Below, in pieces: positions 25,879 through 35,150 of a DNA stretch of 64,000 nucleotides. Location of the stretch: positions 18,524 through 82,523 of the forward strand of contig JAUQQQ010000001.1 of NCBI GenBank assembly GCA_030549815.1. Direction: 5' to 3'. The notes below the pieces were generated by a model, which was given only the letters and a program-made list of their open reading frames with translations, ran no database searches and had not been told where the DNA came from. The DNA is from a bacterium (GTDB taxonomy: Bacteria; DRYD01). Each line of letters starts with the position of its first letter. The first letter of the stretch is position 1. A program made the translations under genes and the position numbers.

Positions 25879-27543
25879 ATGAAAATAGTTGGTTATGTTT
25901 TAGGAAGCAAACCAAACTCACCCTATGAATTCTATTTCTTAGTTAATAAAGGAATAATTGTTCAGTTAGATGATGTAATATTAGTAAAAAGTCTCTACGA
26001 AAATAAGGAAATAATACACTTTGGGATTGTCAGAGAAATAATAAAATATACAGAAGCAAGCCAATACGCCATAGAAACAGAATTGATAATAGATAAAAAA
26101 ATACCTTATATAAACGTGTCAATAGCAAAAGTTTTTGTGACAAGGATAGAACCTGAAATATACGTCCCTCCCGAACCATCCGCAGAAGTTTATCTATCCG
26201 ATAAAACACATACCGAAATAGCATTATACTTCGATAAAATGGAAAACAAAATACCAATAGGATTTCTAAGAAATGACAGTAATGCCTACTTAAACTTAGA
26301 CTTTGTCGATGGTTCAAATGGAGCACATGTAAACATTAGTGGTATGTCAGGGGTAGCCACAAAAACTTCATTCGCAACCTTCCTCCTATTCTCACTATTC
26401 CAAAAATCTCCCTATTCGAATAACTACAGAGCAATAATTTTTAACGTAAAATCCACCGATCTACTGTATCTTAACTATCCAAATAATTACAAAAACCTAA
26501 AAAATCATACAAAAGAAACAGTAGAAGAAGAATACAAAAAACTCGATTTACAGCCCTCCAATTTTAAAAATGTCAAAATTCTTATCCCTCCCAAAAAAAA
26601 TTCAATAACAAAACAAATGGATGTGTCAGATAGTTTAATTAAAGGTAACCTATACTACTTTACAATAACAGAAATATTCAAGAAAGAATTATTCAAATTC
26701 TTCTTTGTTGATGAAATTCATGACTTCCAAAGCTTAGAAAGAATAATATCCATCGTGGAAAAACATATGCAAAACTTAGCAGAAAAAACAGATACAGAGT
26801 TAGAAAAGCAAGGCATAATAAAAACACCAAACGGATACATAGAAAATTTAGAACAAACATTCGAATACATAAAAGAATACTTAGAAGAAAATTCAAATAG
26901 ATTAAATGAATCAAAATCTACTATAAACGCTTTTTTAAGAAGGTTCAAAAAAATCAAAGATGATTGCAATTTTCTAACAGGAAGAACAGAAGAGCATAAA
27001 ACAGACATAGTAAAATCAATAGAAGACAATCAGTTGACAGTAATAGATGTACATAATTTAAATGAGAAAGCAAAATTATTTGTTGTCTCATCAGTCCTCT
27101 ATCTTATCTACCTTAAAAAGGAAGAAGAAAACGATATAAACAAGTATTTCTTTGTCATTGATGAATTAAATAAGTACGCTCCTGCAAACAATGATACACC
27201 AATAAAAGATGTTGTAGTCGATATAGCAGAAAGAGGAAGGAGTATAGGAATAATACTAATAGGGGCACAGCAAACAGCAAGTCAGATCGATCCTCGAGTT
27301 ATTTCAAACTGTGCCATAAGAGTAATCGGAAGGTCAGATCCTTTTGAATTATCAAAAACTTTTTACTCATTTTTACCAGAAGATCTTAAGAAAAGAGCAA
27401 TAATATTGAAACCTGGGAATATGATAATATCCCAGCCTGATTGTCCTGTACCTTTTGTAATCAAATTCCCCTACCCCTCCTGGGCTACACGAAAAGAAGA
27501 AGTATTGGAAGATAATATGAGTATAAAAAAGATTATTTTCTAA
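25879..27543 (+). CDS. HerA-like (DUF87) ATPase
   Basis: 554 aa. The N-terminal HAS-barrel-like domain (1-120) is followed by an FtsK/HerA-type ATPase. Walker A is GMSGVATKTSFATFLLFSLF, the special form of the bacterial DUF87 branch; Walker B is KYFFVIDELNKYAP; sensor region GAQQTASQIDPRVISNCAIRVIGR. An insert of about 150 residues with a coiled coil lies between Walker A and Walker B. HerA proteins form hexameric DNA translocases that act with NurA in end resection or with Sir2/nuclease partners in defence; neither partner is beside this gene. The start is preceded by AAAGGAG. It is isolated in orientation from its neighbours. Confidence 0.85.
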   Translation: MKIVGYVLGSKPNSPYEFYFLVNKGIIVQLDDVILVKSLYENKEIIHFGIVREIIKYTEASQYAIETELIIDKKIPYINVSIAKVFVTRIEPEIYVPPEPSAEVYLSDKTHTEIALYFDKMENKIPIGFLRNDSNAYLNLDFVDGSNGAHVNISGMSGVATKTSFATFLLFSLFQKSPYSNNYRAIIFNVKSTDLLYLNYPNNYKNLKNHTKETVEEEYKKLDLQPSNFKNVKILIPPKKNSITKQMDVSDSLIKGNLYYFTITEIFKKELFKFFFVDEIHDFQSLERIISIVEKHMQNLAEKTDTELEKQGIIKTPNGYIENLEQTFEYIKEYLEENSNRLNESKSTINAFLRRFKKIKDDCNFLTGRTEEHKTDIVKSIEDNQLTVIDVHNLNEKAKLFVVSSVLYLIYLKKEEENDINKYFFVIDELNKYAPANNDTPIKDVVVDIAERGRSIGIILIGAQQTASQIDPRVISNCAIRVIGRSDPFELSKTFYSFLPEDLKKRAIILKPGNMIISQPDCPVPFVIKFPYPSWATRKEEVLEDNMSIKKIIF

Positions 27544-27592
27544 TTCAAATCAAAATTAGGCAACTTACTACAGAAATTTATTACCCTTCTTA

Positions 27593-27611
27593 AACTTTAC
27601 CCGAAAAAGTT
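27593..27611. terminator. weak hairpin between convergent genes
   Basis: AACTTT-acccgaa-AAAGTT followed by AATTTGTTTT, 50 bp after the HerA-like stop. A short stem, so only a possible terminator. Confidence 0.3.
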
Positions 27612-27619
27612 AATTTGTT

Positions 27620-28204
27620 TTAAATACCTACAATCCCAATAAATATAATAAACATTCCAATAAAGAAAGCAAGGATAGACAAACCTAACCATAAGTATCT
27701 AAAATAAGATCTATGTGTTTTTCCGTCCTCCGTAACAATTTCAATAACTTCGAAATAAGGGAATAAAGCTCTTCTAAAATAACCTTTCATAACAGCATCT
27801 TTTCCTATTAATCCACTTGTTATAAAATAACCGTAAGCAAGATCACCCCATGAAATCCCTGTTCTATAATCAACATAAATAAACCCCGTATCATCCTGCA
27901 ACAACACATCCTCACTTAGTATATATCCTGCCACTCCCCTACCCACAATTTTTCCTCTAATAATTGCAGGAACAGACCTTACCATAGATACCTTTGTTTT
28001 AGATAATAAATCAAAAATCTTGCATTCTTTAAAGCTACCTTTGTAAGTAAAAATCCACTTCATAACACTGCCCACTGAAAATCCCATTAACATAAAACCA
28101 ACGGTTGCAGTTGGAGAAGATAAAAATGCAGAAAACAAAATACCCCCAACAAAAGCAATTAAAGTAAAATTCAACGGAGCATATTGGAAAAATAGATCAA
28201 TCAA
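27620..28204 (-). CDS. membrane protein with OB/GIDE-like domain, in frame with htpX
   Basis: 194 aa. Two N-terminal helices, a soluble domain (RSVPAIIRGKIVGRGVAGYI, SEDVLLQDDTGFIYVDYR) and a C-terminal helix pair. From memory the soluble part resembles a domain fused to the C-terminus of some long M48 peptidases. The track start is TTG with no ribosome binding site. The reading frame is open upstream for 30 codons (LPFSIQVPTYLPKEDDG...) back to the TGA that ends htpX, in the same frame. The natural product may therefore be one 568-residue protein interrupted by a TGA, or this is a separate ORF expressed by coupling. Confidence 0.55.
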   Translation of the reverse strand: MIDLFFQYAPLNFTLIAFVGGILFSAFLSSPTATVGFMLMGFSVGSVMKWIFTYKGSFKECKIFDLLSKTKVSMVRSVPAIIRGKIVGRGVAGYILSEDVLLQDDTGFIYVDYRTGISWGDLAYGYFITSGLIGKDAVMKGYFRRALFPYFEVIEIVTEDGKTHRSYFRYLWLGLSILAFFIGMFIIFIGIVGI

Positions 28205-28294
28205 AAATTCATCCCAAAGGGAACCAGGAACTATATCAACAGATCCATCATCTTCCTTAGGTAAATAAGTAGGAACTTGAATAGAAAAAGGTAA

Positions 28295-29326
28295 TCAAAG
28301 TTCCTTTGCTATTCTTGATAAATTCCTTATTCTTTTAGCAATAAGTGGATGAGTAGAAGATAATTCAAGAATAGAAGCCCACGGATTAAATAAATCCCAC
28401 AACATCACTTTGCCAATTGCATCTATAACTCTATTACCAACATTTTCAACTACTGCTTCTATTGCAGCAACATTAGAATTCAAAACAGCAAGTGATACAT
28501 TCTTAGCTTGCTTGTAATCCATTAAACCCAAAACCCTAAACGGAGATCTGTAAAACTGATTTCCTCCATCCTCTTGCTCACTACTTCTTGCACCGAAATT
28601 AAGTAAACCATAACCAACCTTAACAAGAGCAGTAGCTAACGCATTAGGATTCATCGTCGAATAAGCAGCAAAACTATCAGCATAATACTCCCTTAAACGA
28701 GAAAGATAAAGTATCACGTACTCACTAATAATATAAATAATGTAAGTTACTATAGCAAGAATAACGATAGCACCACCGTTTCTGCGAGAAGAAGATGATC
28801 TCACAAAATGCATTGCTATCCTATATACGTAATAAAGTATTACAGGAATCATAGCAGCAAGAGTCATAAATACAAAATCATAATGGAATATGTGCCCACA
28901 TTCATGAGCAATAACAGCCTTTGCTTCCTCTTCATCCATAATCTCTAACAAACCCCTACTAATAACAATCCTCGCATTAGATGGAAAATTACCATAAGTA
29001 AAAGCAGTAGGTGTCATATCCTCAATAATACCTATCCTTGGAAATTTTACATTCCTTTCACTAAATAACTTCTTTATATACTCAGAAAGATAAGAAGGTA
29101 GTTCATCAACTGTTACAAAATTACATCTATACATAAACCTTAACATTAAATCATAAATAAAAGGAGAAAGGAAAAATTGAAGCATAATAAAACCAATCGT
29201 TATAAGCATCGAAATAGATAAAGCAAATCCTCCTTCCAACCCTGACAAATACAATAAAGTAGAAGAAAGAATAAAGACAACAAAATATAAAATTAACAAA
29301 ATTGAAGATGATAAAAATGCAAACAT
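28295..29326 (-). CDS. htpX: M48 family zinc metalloprotease, HtpX-like
   Basis: 343 aa. Membrane metallopeptidase with the zinc motif HECGHIFHYDF (HExxH) near residue 140, four hydrophobic segments, RLREYYADSFAA (third zinc ligand region) and the C-terminal STHPLIAKRIRNL typical of HtpX. It degrades misfolded membrane proteins. The stop is TGA at 28295, after which the same frame stays open into the next ORF. It lies 24 bp after korA. A serine/arginine-rich insert (RSSSSRRNG) lies between two helices. Confidence 0.88.
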   Translation of the reverse strand: MFAFLSSSILLILYFVVFILSSTLLYLSGLEGGFALSISMLITIGFIMLQFFLSPFIYDLMLRFMYRCNFVTVDELPSYLSEYIKKLFSERNVKFPRIGIIEDMTPTAFTYGNFPSNARIVISRGLLEIMDEEEAKAVIAHECGHIFHYDFVFMTLAAMIPVILYYVYRIAMHFVRSSSSRRNGGAIVILAIVTYIIYIISEYVILYLSRLREYYADSFAAYSTMNPNALATALVKVGYGLLNFGARSSEQEDGGNQFYRSPFRVLGLMDYKQAKNVSLAVLNSNVAAIEAVVENVGNRVIDAIGKVMLWDLFNPWASILELSSTHPLIAKRIRNLSRIAKEL

Positions 29327-29350
29327 TCTTCCTTCACCTCCCTTACTAAA

Positions 29351-31096
29351 TTAAACCTTTGAATATAATTTTTCCTTAATGCTTTGATATAAATCTTCAA
29401 AGAAGAAAGGTTCCCCATCGTATTTATTAATCAATACACTCTTATTTTTGCCACCGAACATATAATACAACCTTCTTAACTGCCCAAAATAATTTTGCTC
29501 AACGAATATAATATTATCCATTCCTTCCAGAGCACCCTCCATCTTTTCTATCGGAAATGGATATAATACAACCGGTTTAACCAATCTAAAACTAACTCCT
29601 TCACTCTTATTTATTTCAACACAAACTTCCTTTACAAAATGATAATTAATACCATAAGCAACAATAGCAACCTTTGGATTACTACCAATATCCTCAAATT
29701 CAAAGAAGTAATCGTTGAAATTAGCCAATTTCCTCATTCTCTTTTCAACCATTTTCTTCCTTATAGAAGAATTTTCAGTAATAAAACCTTTTTCGTTGTG
29801 CTCATTACCAGAAGTTTGAAATTGTAACCCCTTAACCGATGGTATAATCCTATAACTTATCCCATCTTCAGTAAATTGATATCTATACAAACGTTCATTA
29901 GGCTCATAATCTACATATTTACCCCTATCTACTTTTAACTCATCCAATAAACTATCATCTATGTATTTAGTAGTATATACATTTTCACCTAACTGTAGGT
30001 CAGAAAGAATTATAACAGGTAACTGGTATTTTTCAGCAAGGTTAAAAGCTTGGAAAGTATAAACAAACATTTCATATGGATTAGATGGGAAAATAACTAT
30101 TTTTTCAGTATCCCCATGTCCTAAAAATAAGGACATCAAAATATCGCCGTCTTCAGTTTTTGTAGGTAATCCAGTTGAAGGTCCTCCCCTTTGAATATTA
30201 GCAATAACTATAGGAGTTTCAGTCATGTATGCATATCCTATAGCTTCAACCATCAATGAAAATCCGGGTCCAGATGTAGCAGTCATAGCTCTTACACCAG
30301 CCAAAGAAGCACCTATAACCGAGTTAATAGCCGATATTTCATCCTCAGTCTGAACAGCTACACCCCCAAAATTACCAATATTTTTTACCATAAATTCCAG
30401 TATACTGCTTGCAGGAGTAATTGGGTAACCCGCAAAGTACTTGCATCCCGCAGCCAATGCCCCCATCGCTAATCCTTCATTACCACTCATTATCATTCTT
30501 TTAACCCCATCCTTACCTTTAACAACCTTGTAAGGAAGTATAGAATTATCACTTAGGAATTTCTTGGCAAAATTATACCCTTCCAAAAAAGCTCTCTTAT
30601 TCTTTTCAACAATTTCCATAGATTTTTTAGAAAACCTCTTTTCAATTTGATCCATAACATAAGAGTAATCCATTCCATCAAAAAGCGCAATAGAAGCACC
30701 CAAACTAACCATATTCTTTGATATTGCAGTTCCTGTAATATCACGTGCTATTTTCGACAACGGAATCGCCAACTTTATACAATCAACCTTATCCAAATCA
30801 GTAATGCCACTTTGCTCATCAAATATAACTATAGTTGAACTTTTTATCTGCTCCTTTGAAACTAAAATAGCATTTTCATCAAAAGCTATTAAAACATCTA
30901 ATTTTTTGACCCTTGCAAAAACAGGGTTTTCAGAAAACCTCACTTCAAAAGTTGTGTTTCCTCCCTTTATTCTTGACGAATACTTTCTATATGTTGCCAA
31001 TTCAAATCCATTACGAAATACATTCATAGCAAATATATGTCCTGTAGAATCTATACCTTCTCCCTGCTCGCCTGATATCTTCCAAACGTACTGCAT
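29351..31096 (-). CDS. korA: 2-oxoacid:ferredoxin oxidoreductase, fused gamma-alpha subunit
   Basis: 581 aa. Residues 1-180 are the gamma domain (SGEQGEGIDSTGHIFA, YSSRIKGGNTTFEVR). Residues about 190-400 are the alpha/pyrimidine-binding domain (GNEGLAMGALAAGCKYFAGYPITPASSI, TSGPGFSLMVEAIGYA, QRGGPSTGLPTKTEDGD). A transketolase C-like domain ends the protein. It is the common bacterial KorA form, which with a TPP-binding KorB oxidises 2-oxoglutarate (or another 2-oxoacid) to the acyl-CoA, reducing ferredoxin. No KorB follows it: the next gene is htpX. The beta subunit must be elsewhere, or this is an orphan paralog. Confidence 0.9.
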   Translation of the reverse strand: MQYVWKISGEQGEGIDSTGHIFAMNVFRNGFELATYRKYSSRIKGGNTTFEVRFSENPVFARVKKLDVLIAFDENAILVSKEQIKSSTIVIFDEQSGITDLDKVDCIKLAIPLSKIARDITGTAISKNMVSLGASIALFDGMDYSYVMDQIEKRFSKKSMEIVEKNKRAFLEGYNFAKKFLSDNSILPYKVVKGKDGVKRMIMSGNEGLAMGALAAGCKYFAGYPITPASSILEFMVKNIGNFGGVAVQTEDEISAINSVIGASLAGVRAMTATSGPGFSLMVEAIGYAYMTETPIVIANIQRGGPSTGLPTKTEDGDILMSLFLGHGDTEKIVIFPSNPYEMFVYTFQAFNLAEKYQLPVIILSDLQLGENVYTTKYIDDSLLDELKVDRGKYVDYEPNERLYRYQFTEDGISYRIIPSVKGLQFQTSGNEHNEKGFITENSSIRKKMVEKRMRKLANFNDYFFEFEDIGSNPKVAIVAYGINYHFVKEVCVEINKSEGVSFRLVKPVVLYPFPIEKMEGALEGMDNIIFVEQNYFGQLRRLYYMFGGKNKSVLINKYDGEPFFFEDLYQSIKEKLYSKV

Positions 31097-31107
31097 AATA
31101 TCCTCCT

Positions 31108-32532
31108 TTATCCTTTAACTACTCCTATAGGTCTAAGTTTTGCAACAATAGAAGATATTCCTGTTTTTTCAACGATATCGACAATTATAGAAGCATCCTT
31201 ATAAGCCTCAGGAGCTTCTTCAACAACAGTTGCCTTACTTGAAGCCCTTACGTCAATCCCTTGTTCTTTTAACCTTTTTAACAATTGATTATAATCTATT
31301 TCTCTTTTTGCTTGGTTTCTACTCTTTACTCTACCTGCTCCATGACAAGTATGAGAACATGTTAATTCATAGGCTTTTTCAGTACCAATTAAAACAAAAG
31401 AATACCTTCCCATATCTCCTGGTATAAAAATAGGTTGTCCTATAGGTTTATAAATATCAGGTAAATTAGGAGAATTAGGAGGTAAAGCTCTTGTTGCTCC
31501 CTTCCTATGCATCACCAATTTCTTACCCTTGTACTCCTCAATCGTAGCCATATTGTGACTAATATCATATATTAAATCAACTATTACTGATTTACCAAAA
31601 ACTTCCCTGAAAGCCTTTCTAATTTTATAGGTTATAATCTGTCTATTAAGATGAGCAAAATTAGCTGCAGTGTTCATTGCAGTTATGTATCTTTGTCCTT
31701 CATTACTTATAGCAGGCACGCAAGCCAATTGCTTATCTGTAACCTTGATACCATATTTATCCATACTTTTCAACATCAGATTTATGTAATCTGTGGCTAT
31801 TTGATGTCCAAAACCTCTGGATCCACAGTGAATCATTAAAACAATCTGACTTTCTTTTAATCCCATAATTTGAGCAGCTTTTGAGTTGTATATTTTTTCA
31901 ACCACTTGAAGTTCAAGGAAATGATTCCCAGATCCTAAAGTTCCCAATTGTGTTCTTCCTCTTTCAATTGCCTCAGAGCTTACATTATCAACATCTATAA
32001 AATTTTTCACCCCTTTATCTTCAACGAGCTCTATTTCATCTTTAGTTGCCATATCATTTTCAACAGCCCATTTTAAACCTTTCTCTAAAACCTTTTTAAA
32101 CTCATTTTTAGAAAATCTTATATCACTTTCAGAAGATACCCCAGAAGGTACATACTCAAATAACTTATCCAACAACTTCTCTTTTAGAGCATTTTTTAAC
32201 TCATTAAAAAATAAATTAGTTCTCAACAATCTGACTCCACAATTTATATCAAACCCTATTCCCCCTGGCGAAATAACTCCGCCATTATTATAATCTGTGC
32301 AAGCGACAGCACCAATCGGAAACCCATATCCCCAATGAACATCAGGCATAACAAAAACTTTTTCAACACCTTGCAAATTAGTCACATTAACTATCTGCTC
32401 AAAAGATTGATCACTTAAAACACTTTCTATAATTTCATCGTTTGCAAAAACAAGTGCAGGAACCAAAGATACCCCTTCTCTATAAACTTTATAAATGAAG
32501 CTGTCTATTTTTTCTATTTCCTTTACTTTCAT
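31108..32532 (-). CDS. rtcB: RNA-splicing ligase RtcB
   Basis: 474 aa. GTP/Mn-dependent ligase joining 2',3'-cyclic phosphate (or 3'-phosphate) and 5'-OH RNA ends. Motifs include VMPDVHWGYGFPIGAVAC, SPGGIGFDINCGVRLL (metal Cys), GTLGSGNHFLELQ, HCGSRGFGHQIATDY and the guanylylated His in CSHTCHGAGR. No intein. The gene lies 12 bp upstream of korA. The only strong AGGAGG before it is 47 nt from the ATG, with a palindrome between (see leader feature). No archease or RtcA gene is adjacent. Confidence 0.95.
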   Translation of the reverse strand: MKVKEIEKIDSFIYKVYREGVSLVPALVFANDEIIESVLSDQSFEQIVNVTNLQGVEKVFVMPDVHWGYGFPIGAVACTDYNNGGVISPGGIGFDINCGVRLLRTNLFFNELKNALKEKLLDKLFEYVPSGVSSESDIRFSKNEFKKVLEKGLKWAVENDMATKDEIELVEDKGVKNFIDVDNVSSEAIERGRTQLGTLGSGNHFLELQVVEKIYNSKAAQIMGLKESQIVLMIHCGSRGFGHQIATDYINLMLKSMDKYGIKVTDKQLACVPAISNEGQRYITAMNTAANFAHLNRQIITYKIRKAFREVFGKSVIVDLIYDISHNMATIEEYKGKKLVMHRKGATRALPPNSPNLPDIYKPIGQPIFIPGDMGRYSFVLIGTEKAYELTCSHTCHGAGRVKSRNQAKREIDYNQLLKRLKEQGIDVRASSKATVVEEAPEAYKDASIIVDIVEKTGISSIVAKLRPIGVVKG

Positions 32533-32585
32533 TTTATACTTAAGCTATAGCTTACTTAACTAAGTATTTTACTCAATTACCTCCT
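32533..32585 (-). promoter_or_regulatory. unusual rtcB leader with distant Shine-Dalgarno and palindrome
   Basis: On the minus strand AGGAGG (32585-32580) is followed by TAATTGAGTAAAATACTTAGTTAAG, the perfect palindrome TAAGCTATAGCTTA (32554-32541), and AGTATAAA before ATG 32532. There is no other start codon in the rtcB frame after the upstream TAG. Folding of the palindrome could bring the ribosome site nearer the ATG or hide it. Structure seen; control inferred. Confidence 0.4.
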
Positions 32586-32602
32586 AATACATTAATTTTT
32601 TA

Positions 32603-33586
32603 TCAATACATTTGTTCCTTTCCAGAAAATTTTCCTCTAAATACAAAATAACTATAATAGGTATACAATAATACAATAGGAACACCAACAGCTAAAATAA
32701 CAATCATAGCAGTTTGAGTTACAGGAGAAGAAGAATGATTAATTATGTTTATTCCATTTCCATCCAAACCTCTAACAATAAAAGGATATTGTATCAACCC
32801 TACCAAAGCCCAACTTAATAATAAATTCAACGTTGACAACCAAAAATGATAAGCTTTTATGAACATAGCAATACTAACAACAACGATTAAAGAAGCAACA
32901 ACCCAGTAGAAAATAGATAAATCTTTAAACATATGATGTGTCCAAAATACAAATACTACGAAAAGAATTAAGAAAATAGAGTTAGAAAGTTTCATTATGT
33001 TAATCGCTCTGTTATTTATCTCTTCTCCTTCAACCTTTATCAATACATAACCCATAGCATGAGTTATAATTAAAGACATTCCAAGTAATCCAACTAACAG
33101 TGCATATGGTCTAAGTAGAGTGAAAAAATCACCAGTATACCACATTTCCTCATTTAATGGTATTCCCATAATAACATTTCCCAAAGCAACCCCAAACAAT
33201 AAAGAAGGTATTAGATTTCCTATAAAATAGGCATTATTCCAAAAATTCCTTCTCTCCTTATCTTTTAAGTAAAGTTCAATAGAAGCTACAGAAATTATTA
33301 TAGAAACAAGAACGACAAAAAGTGCTAAGAAAAAACCACCAAATATGGTAGCATAAGATTGTGGGAAAGCACCCCACATAATAACTGCAGCTGCAATTAA
33401 CCAAACACCAGCTCCGTCCCAAAATGGAGCAACAGAATTAAGTACTGCCTTCTTTTCTTCCTCACTTTTCGCTAGGAAGGGAAAAACAGCACCAGTTCCC
33501 AAAATCGGACCATATAAGAAAACATACATAAAGAAAGCTACACCTAAAACTATATAAAGCACATGTTGAGTAAATAATCCTTCCAT
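32603..33586 (-). CDS. cydB: cytochrome bd oxidase subunit II
   Basis: 327 aa with eight to nine hydrophobic helices; CydB/AppB family, the partner of CydA in the quinol:O2 oxidoreductase. Motifs include GTGAVFPFLAKSEEEKKAVLNSVAPFWDGAGVWL near the N-terminus (family pattern NSIGPVWDGNEVWL) and FPFIV-like stretches later. It starts 4 bp after the cydA stop, so it is coupled. No CydX-like ORF is visible in the short gap to rtcB. Confidence 0.9.
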   Translation of the reverse strand: MEGLFTQHVLYIVLGVAFFMYVFLYGPILGTGAVFPFLAKSEEEKKAVLNSVAPFWDGAGVWLIAAAVIMWGAFPQSYATIFGGFFLALFVVLVSIIISVASIELYLKDKERRNFWNNAYFIGNLIPSLLFGVALGNVIMGIPLNEEMWYTGDFFTLLRPYALLVGLLGMSLIITHAMGYVLIKVEGEEINNRAINIMKLSNSIFLILFVVFVFWTHHMFKDLSIFYWVVASLIVVVSIAMFIKAYHFWLSTLNLLLSWALVGLIQYPFIVRGLDGNGINIINHSSSPVTQTAMIVILAVGVPIVLLYTYYSYFVFRGKFSGKEQMY

Positions 33587-33590
33587 AAAA

Positions 33591-35006
33591 CTACACCTCC
33601 CCTGCAGGTTGAGCTACTACAGAAGATTCACTATCCTCAGCTTTAAAATCTTTTATTATCTTCATTATTAAGTAATAAGCAACATATGCTAAGAATAAAT
33701 ACAATACTAATAAAACTACGATTGTAAGCAAAACATTGAAAGCATTCAAATTAGGAGCCAAAGCATCCTTTGTTTTCAATACTCCGTATATCACGTAAGG
33801 TTGCCTACCTATTTCTGCAGTATACCATCCCGCAGTATTAGCAACCAAAGGTAACCACCAAGAATGCATAACAGCTTTTAAGAATTTTTGGTTATCATAC
33901 TGCTTTTTCCATATTAAGTATAGCCCTATTAAACCAAGTAATGCAAAGAATGATCCCAAGAATATCATTATTCTAAATGTATAGTAAGTAATAGCAACTG
34001 GTGGATGCTCTTTAACAACGGTTCCATCAGGAAGAGTTTTAACAAATTCTTTTATCCCCTTCATTTCTATATTCAAATCTAAGTGAGGAGGGAAAAATTC
34101 TATGCCGTAAAGGATAGCATTTAAAAAGGGAATATCTATTTCTATGACATTTCTCTGATTTTTTTCGTCAACGATAGCAATAACAGACATTGGGATATTA
34201 GGTCCCCTTTTTGTATCCCACATTGCCTCAAAAGCAGCAATTTTAGCAGGTTGATACCTAAAAGCAACCATTGCTTGTAAGTGACCTGTAAAGAACTGTG
34301 CAAACGCAGAAAAAGCAAAAACTATAAATGAAATCCTTAGAAGTGTTGAAGTAAACTCACCATTATTTTTCTTAGTAAAAACATAATAAGCTCCGATTGC
34401 AGAAGTTAGCAAAGAAGCAGTTATCCAACAAGCTATAGTGGTATGTAACATTCTAACTATAGTAGAAGGATTAAAAACTGCCTTAAACCAATCAACGATT
34501 ATAACTTTGTCAATTTCGCCAGTAGCAGTCCTTATTATTTCATATCCAGCAGGTGTTTGCATCCAACTATTTGTAGCCAAAATAAAGAAAGCTGAAAGGT
34601 GAGTTCCTAAAAATACCATCAAAGAAGAAAACCAATACATAAATTTAGGTATCCTGTTTTGTCCAAAAAGTAATAGACCAATAAAAACTCCTTCTAAGAA
34701 AAATGCAAAAACACCTTCTGCTGTCATCGTTATACCAATCAAATCAGCTGCTATTTTTGAAAATTTTGACCAATACATACCAAAAGAAAAAGATAAGGTA
34801 AAACCTGCAACAACACCAATAACAAATATTACAGCTAAAATTTTAACAAGCAACTTTGATATCTCGTTATAAACCTCCTTCCCCTTTATTAGATATAATG
34901 TTTGAAAAAGTAAAATCAGAAACGAAAGACCGATTGTAATAGGTGGGAATATAAAGTGAAAGGTAGTAGCTAATGCGAAATGTATCCGTGCTAACAATAA
35001 TTCCAT
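33591..35006 (-). CDS. cydA: cytochrome bd oxidase subunit I
   Basis: 471 aa. Begins LLARIHFALATTFHFIFPP, holding the heme b595 ligand His region. Later motifs are TNSWMQTPAGYEI, the short quinol-loop form, and GWYTAEIGRQPYVIYGVL near residue 400 with the conserved GRQPW-like motif (W replaced by Y). It reduces O2 to water with quinol, conferring microaerobic respiration or oxygen scavenging. ATG 35006 follows GGGGGAGG. A TATAAT box lies just upstream. Confidence 0.94.
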   Translation of the reverse strand: MELLLARIHFALATTFHFIFPPITIGLSFLILLFQTLYLIKGKEVYNEISKLLVKILAVIFVIGVVAGFTLSFSFGMYWSKFSKIAADLIGITMTAEGVFAFFLEGVFIGLLLFGQNRIPKFMYWFSSLMVFLGTHLSAFFILATNSWMQTPAGYEIIRTATGEIDKVIIVDWFKAVFNPSTIVRMLHTTIACWITASLLTSAIGAYYVFTKKNNGEFTSTLLRISFIVFAFSAFAQFFTGHLQAMVAFRYQPAKIAAFEAMWDTKRGPNIPMSVIAIVDEKNQRNVIEIDIPFLNAILYGIEFFPPHLDLNIEMKGIKEFVKTLPDGTVVKEHPPVAITYYTFRIMIFLGSFFALLGLIGLYLIWKKQYDNQKFLKAVMHSWWLPLVANTAGWYTAEIGRQPYVIYGVLKTKDALAPNLNAFNVLLTIVVLLVLYLFLAYVAYYLIMKIIKDFKAEDSESSVVAQPAGEV

Positions 35007-35026
35007 ACTTATCCTCCCCCTTTCCT

Positions 35027-35056
35027 ATTATACTATTCAACACAAAATCTAATCAT
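35027..35056 (-). promoter_or_regulatory. probable cydAB promoter
   Basis: Perfect -10 TATAAT on the minus strand (35032-35027), about 20 bp before ATG 35006, with a weak ATGATT or TGATTA at the -35 distance. It leads into a GGGGGAGG ribosome site. Confidence 0.4.
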
Positions 35057-35150
35057 CCCTTGCCAAAATAAACCAAAAAAGGAAACTCTATTTCAATATT
35101 GAACAATCTTAATAGAAATGATTTTTTAAAAAATCAATGAAAATTCCAAA

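Noticed and set aside
28295-28297. TGA reassigned to an amino acid, or selenocysteine, to explain the htpX TGA
   Set aside because: Other genes here (ispG, sucC, tnpB and the gene before dnaG) end at TGA in normal positions and the long ORFs are free of TGA, so the standard code holds. No selenocysteine context is seen.
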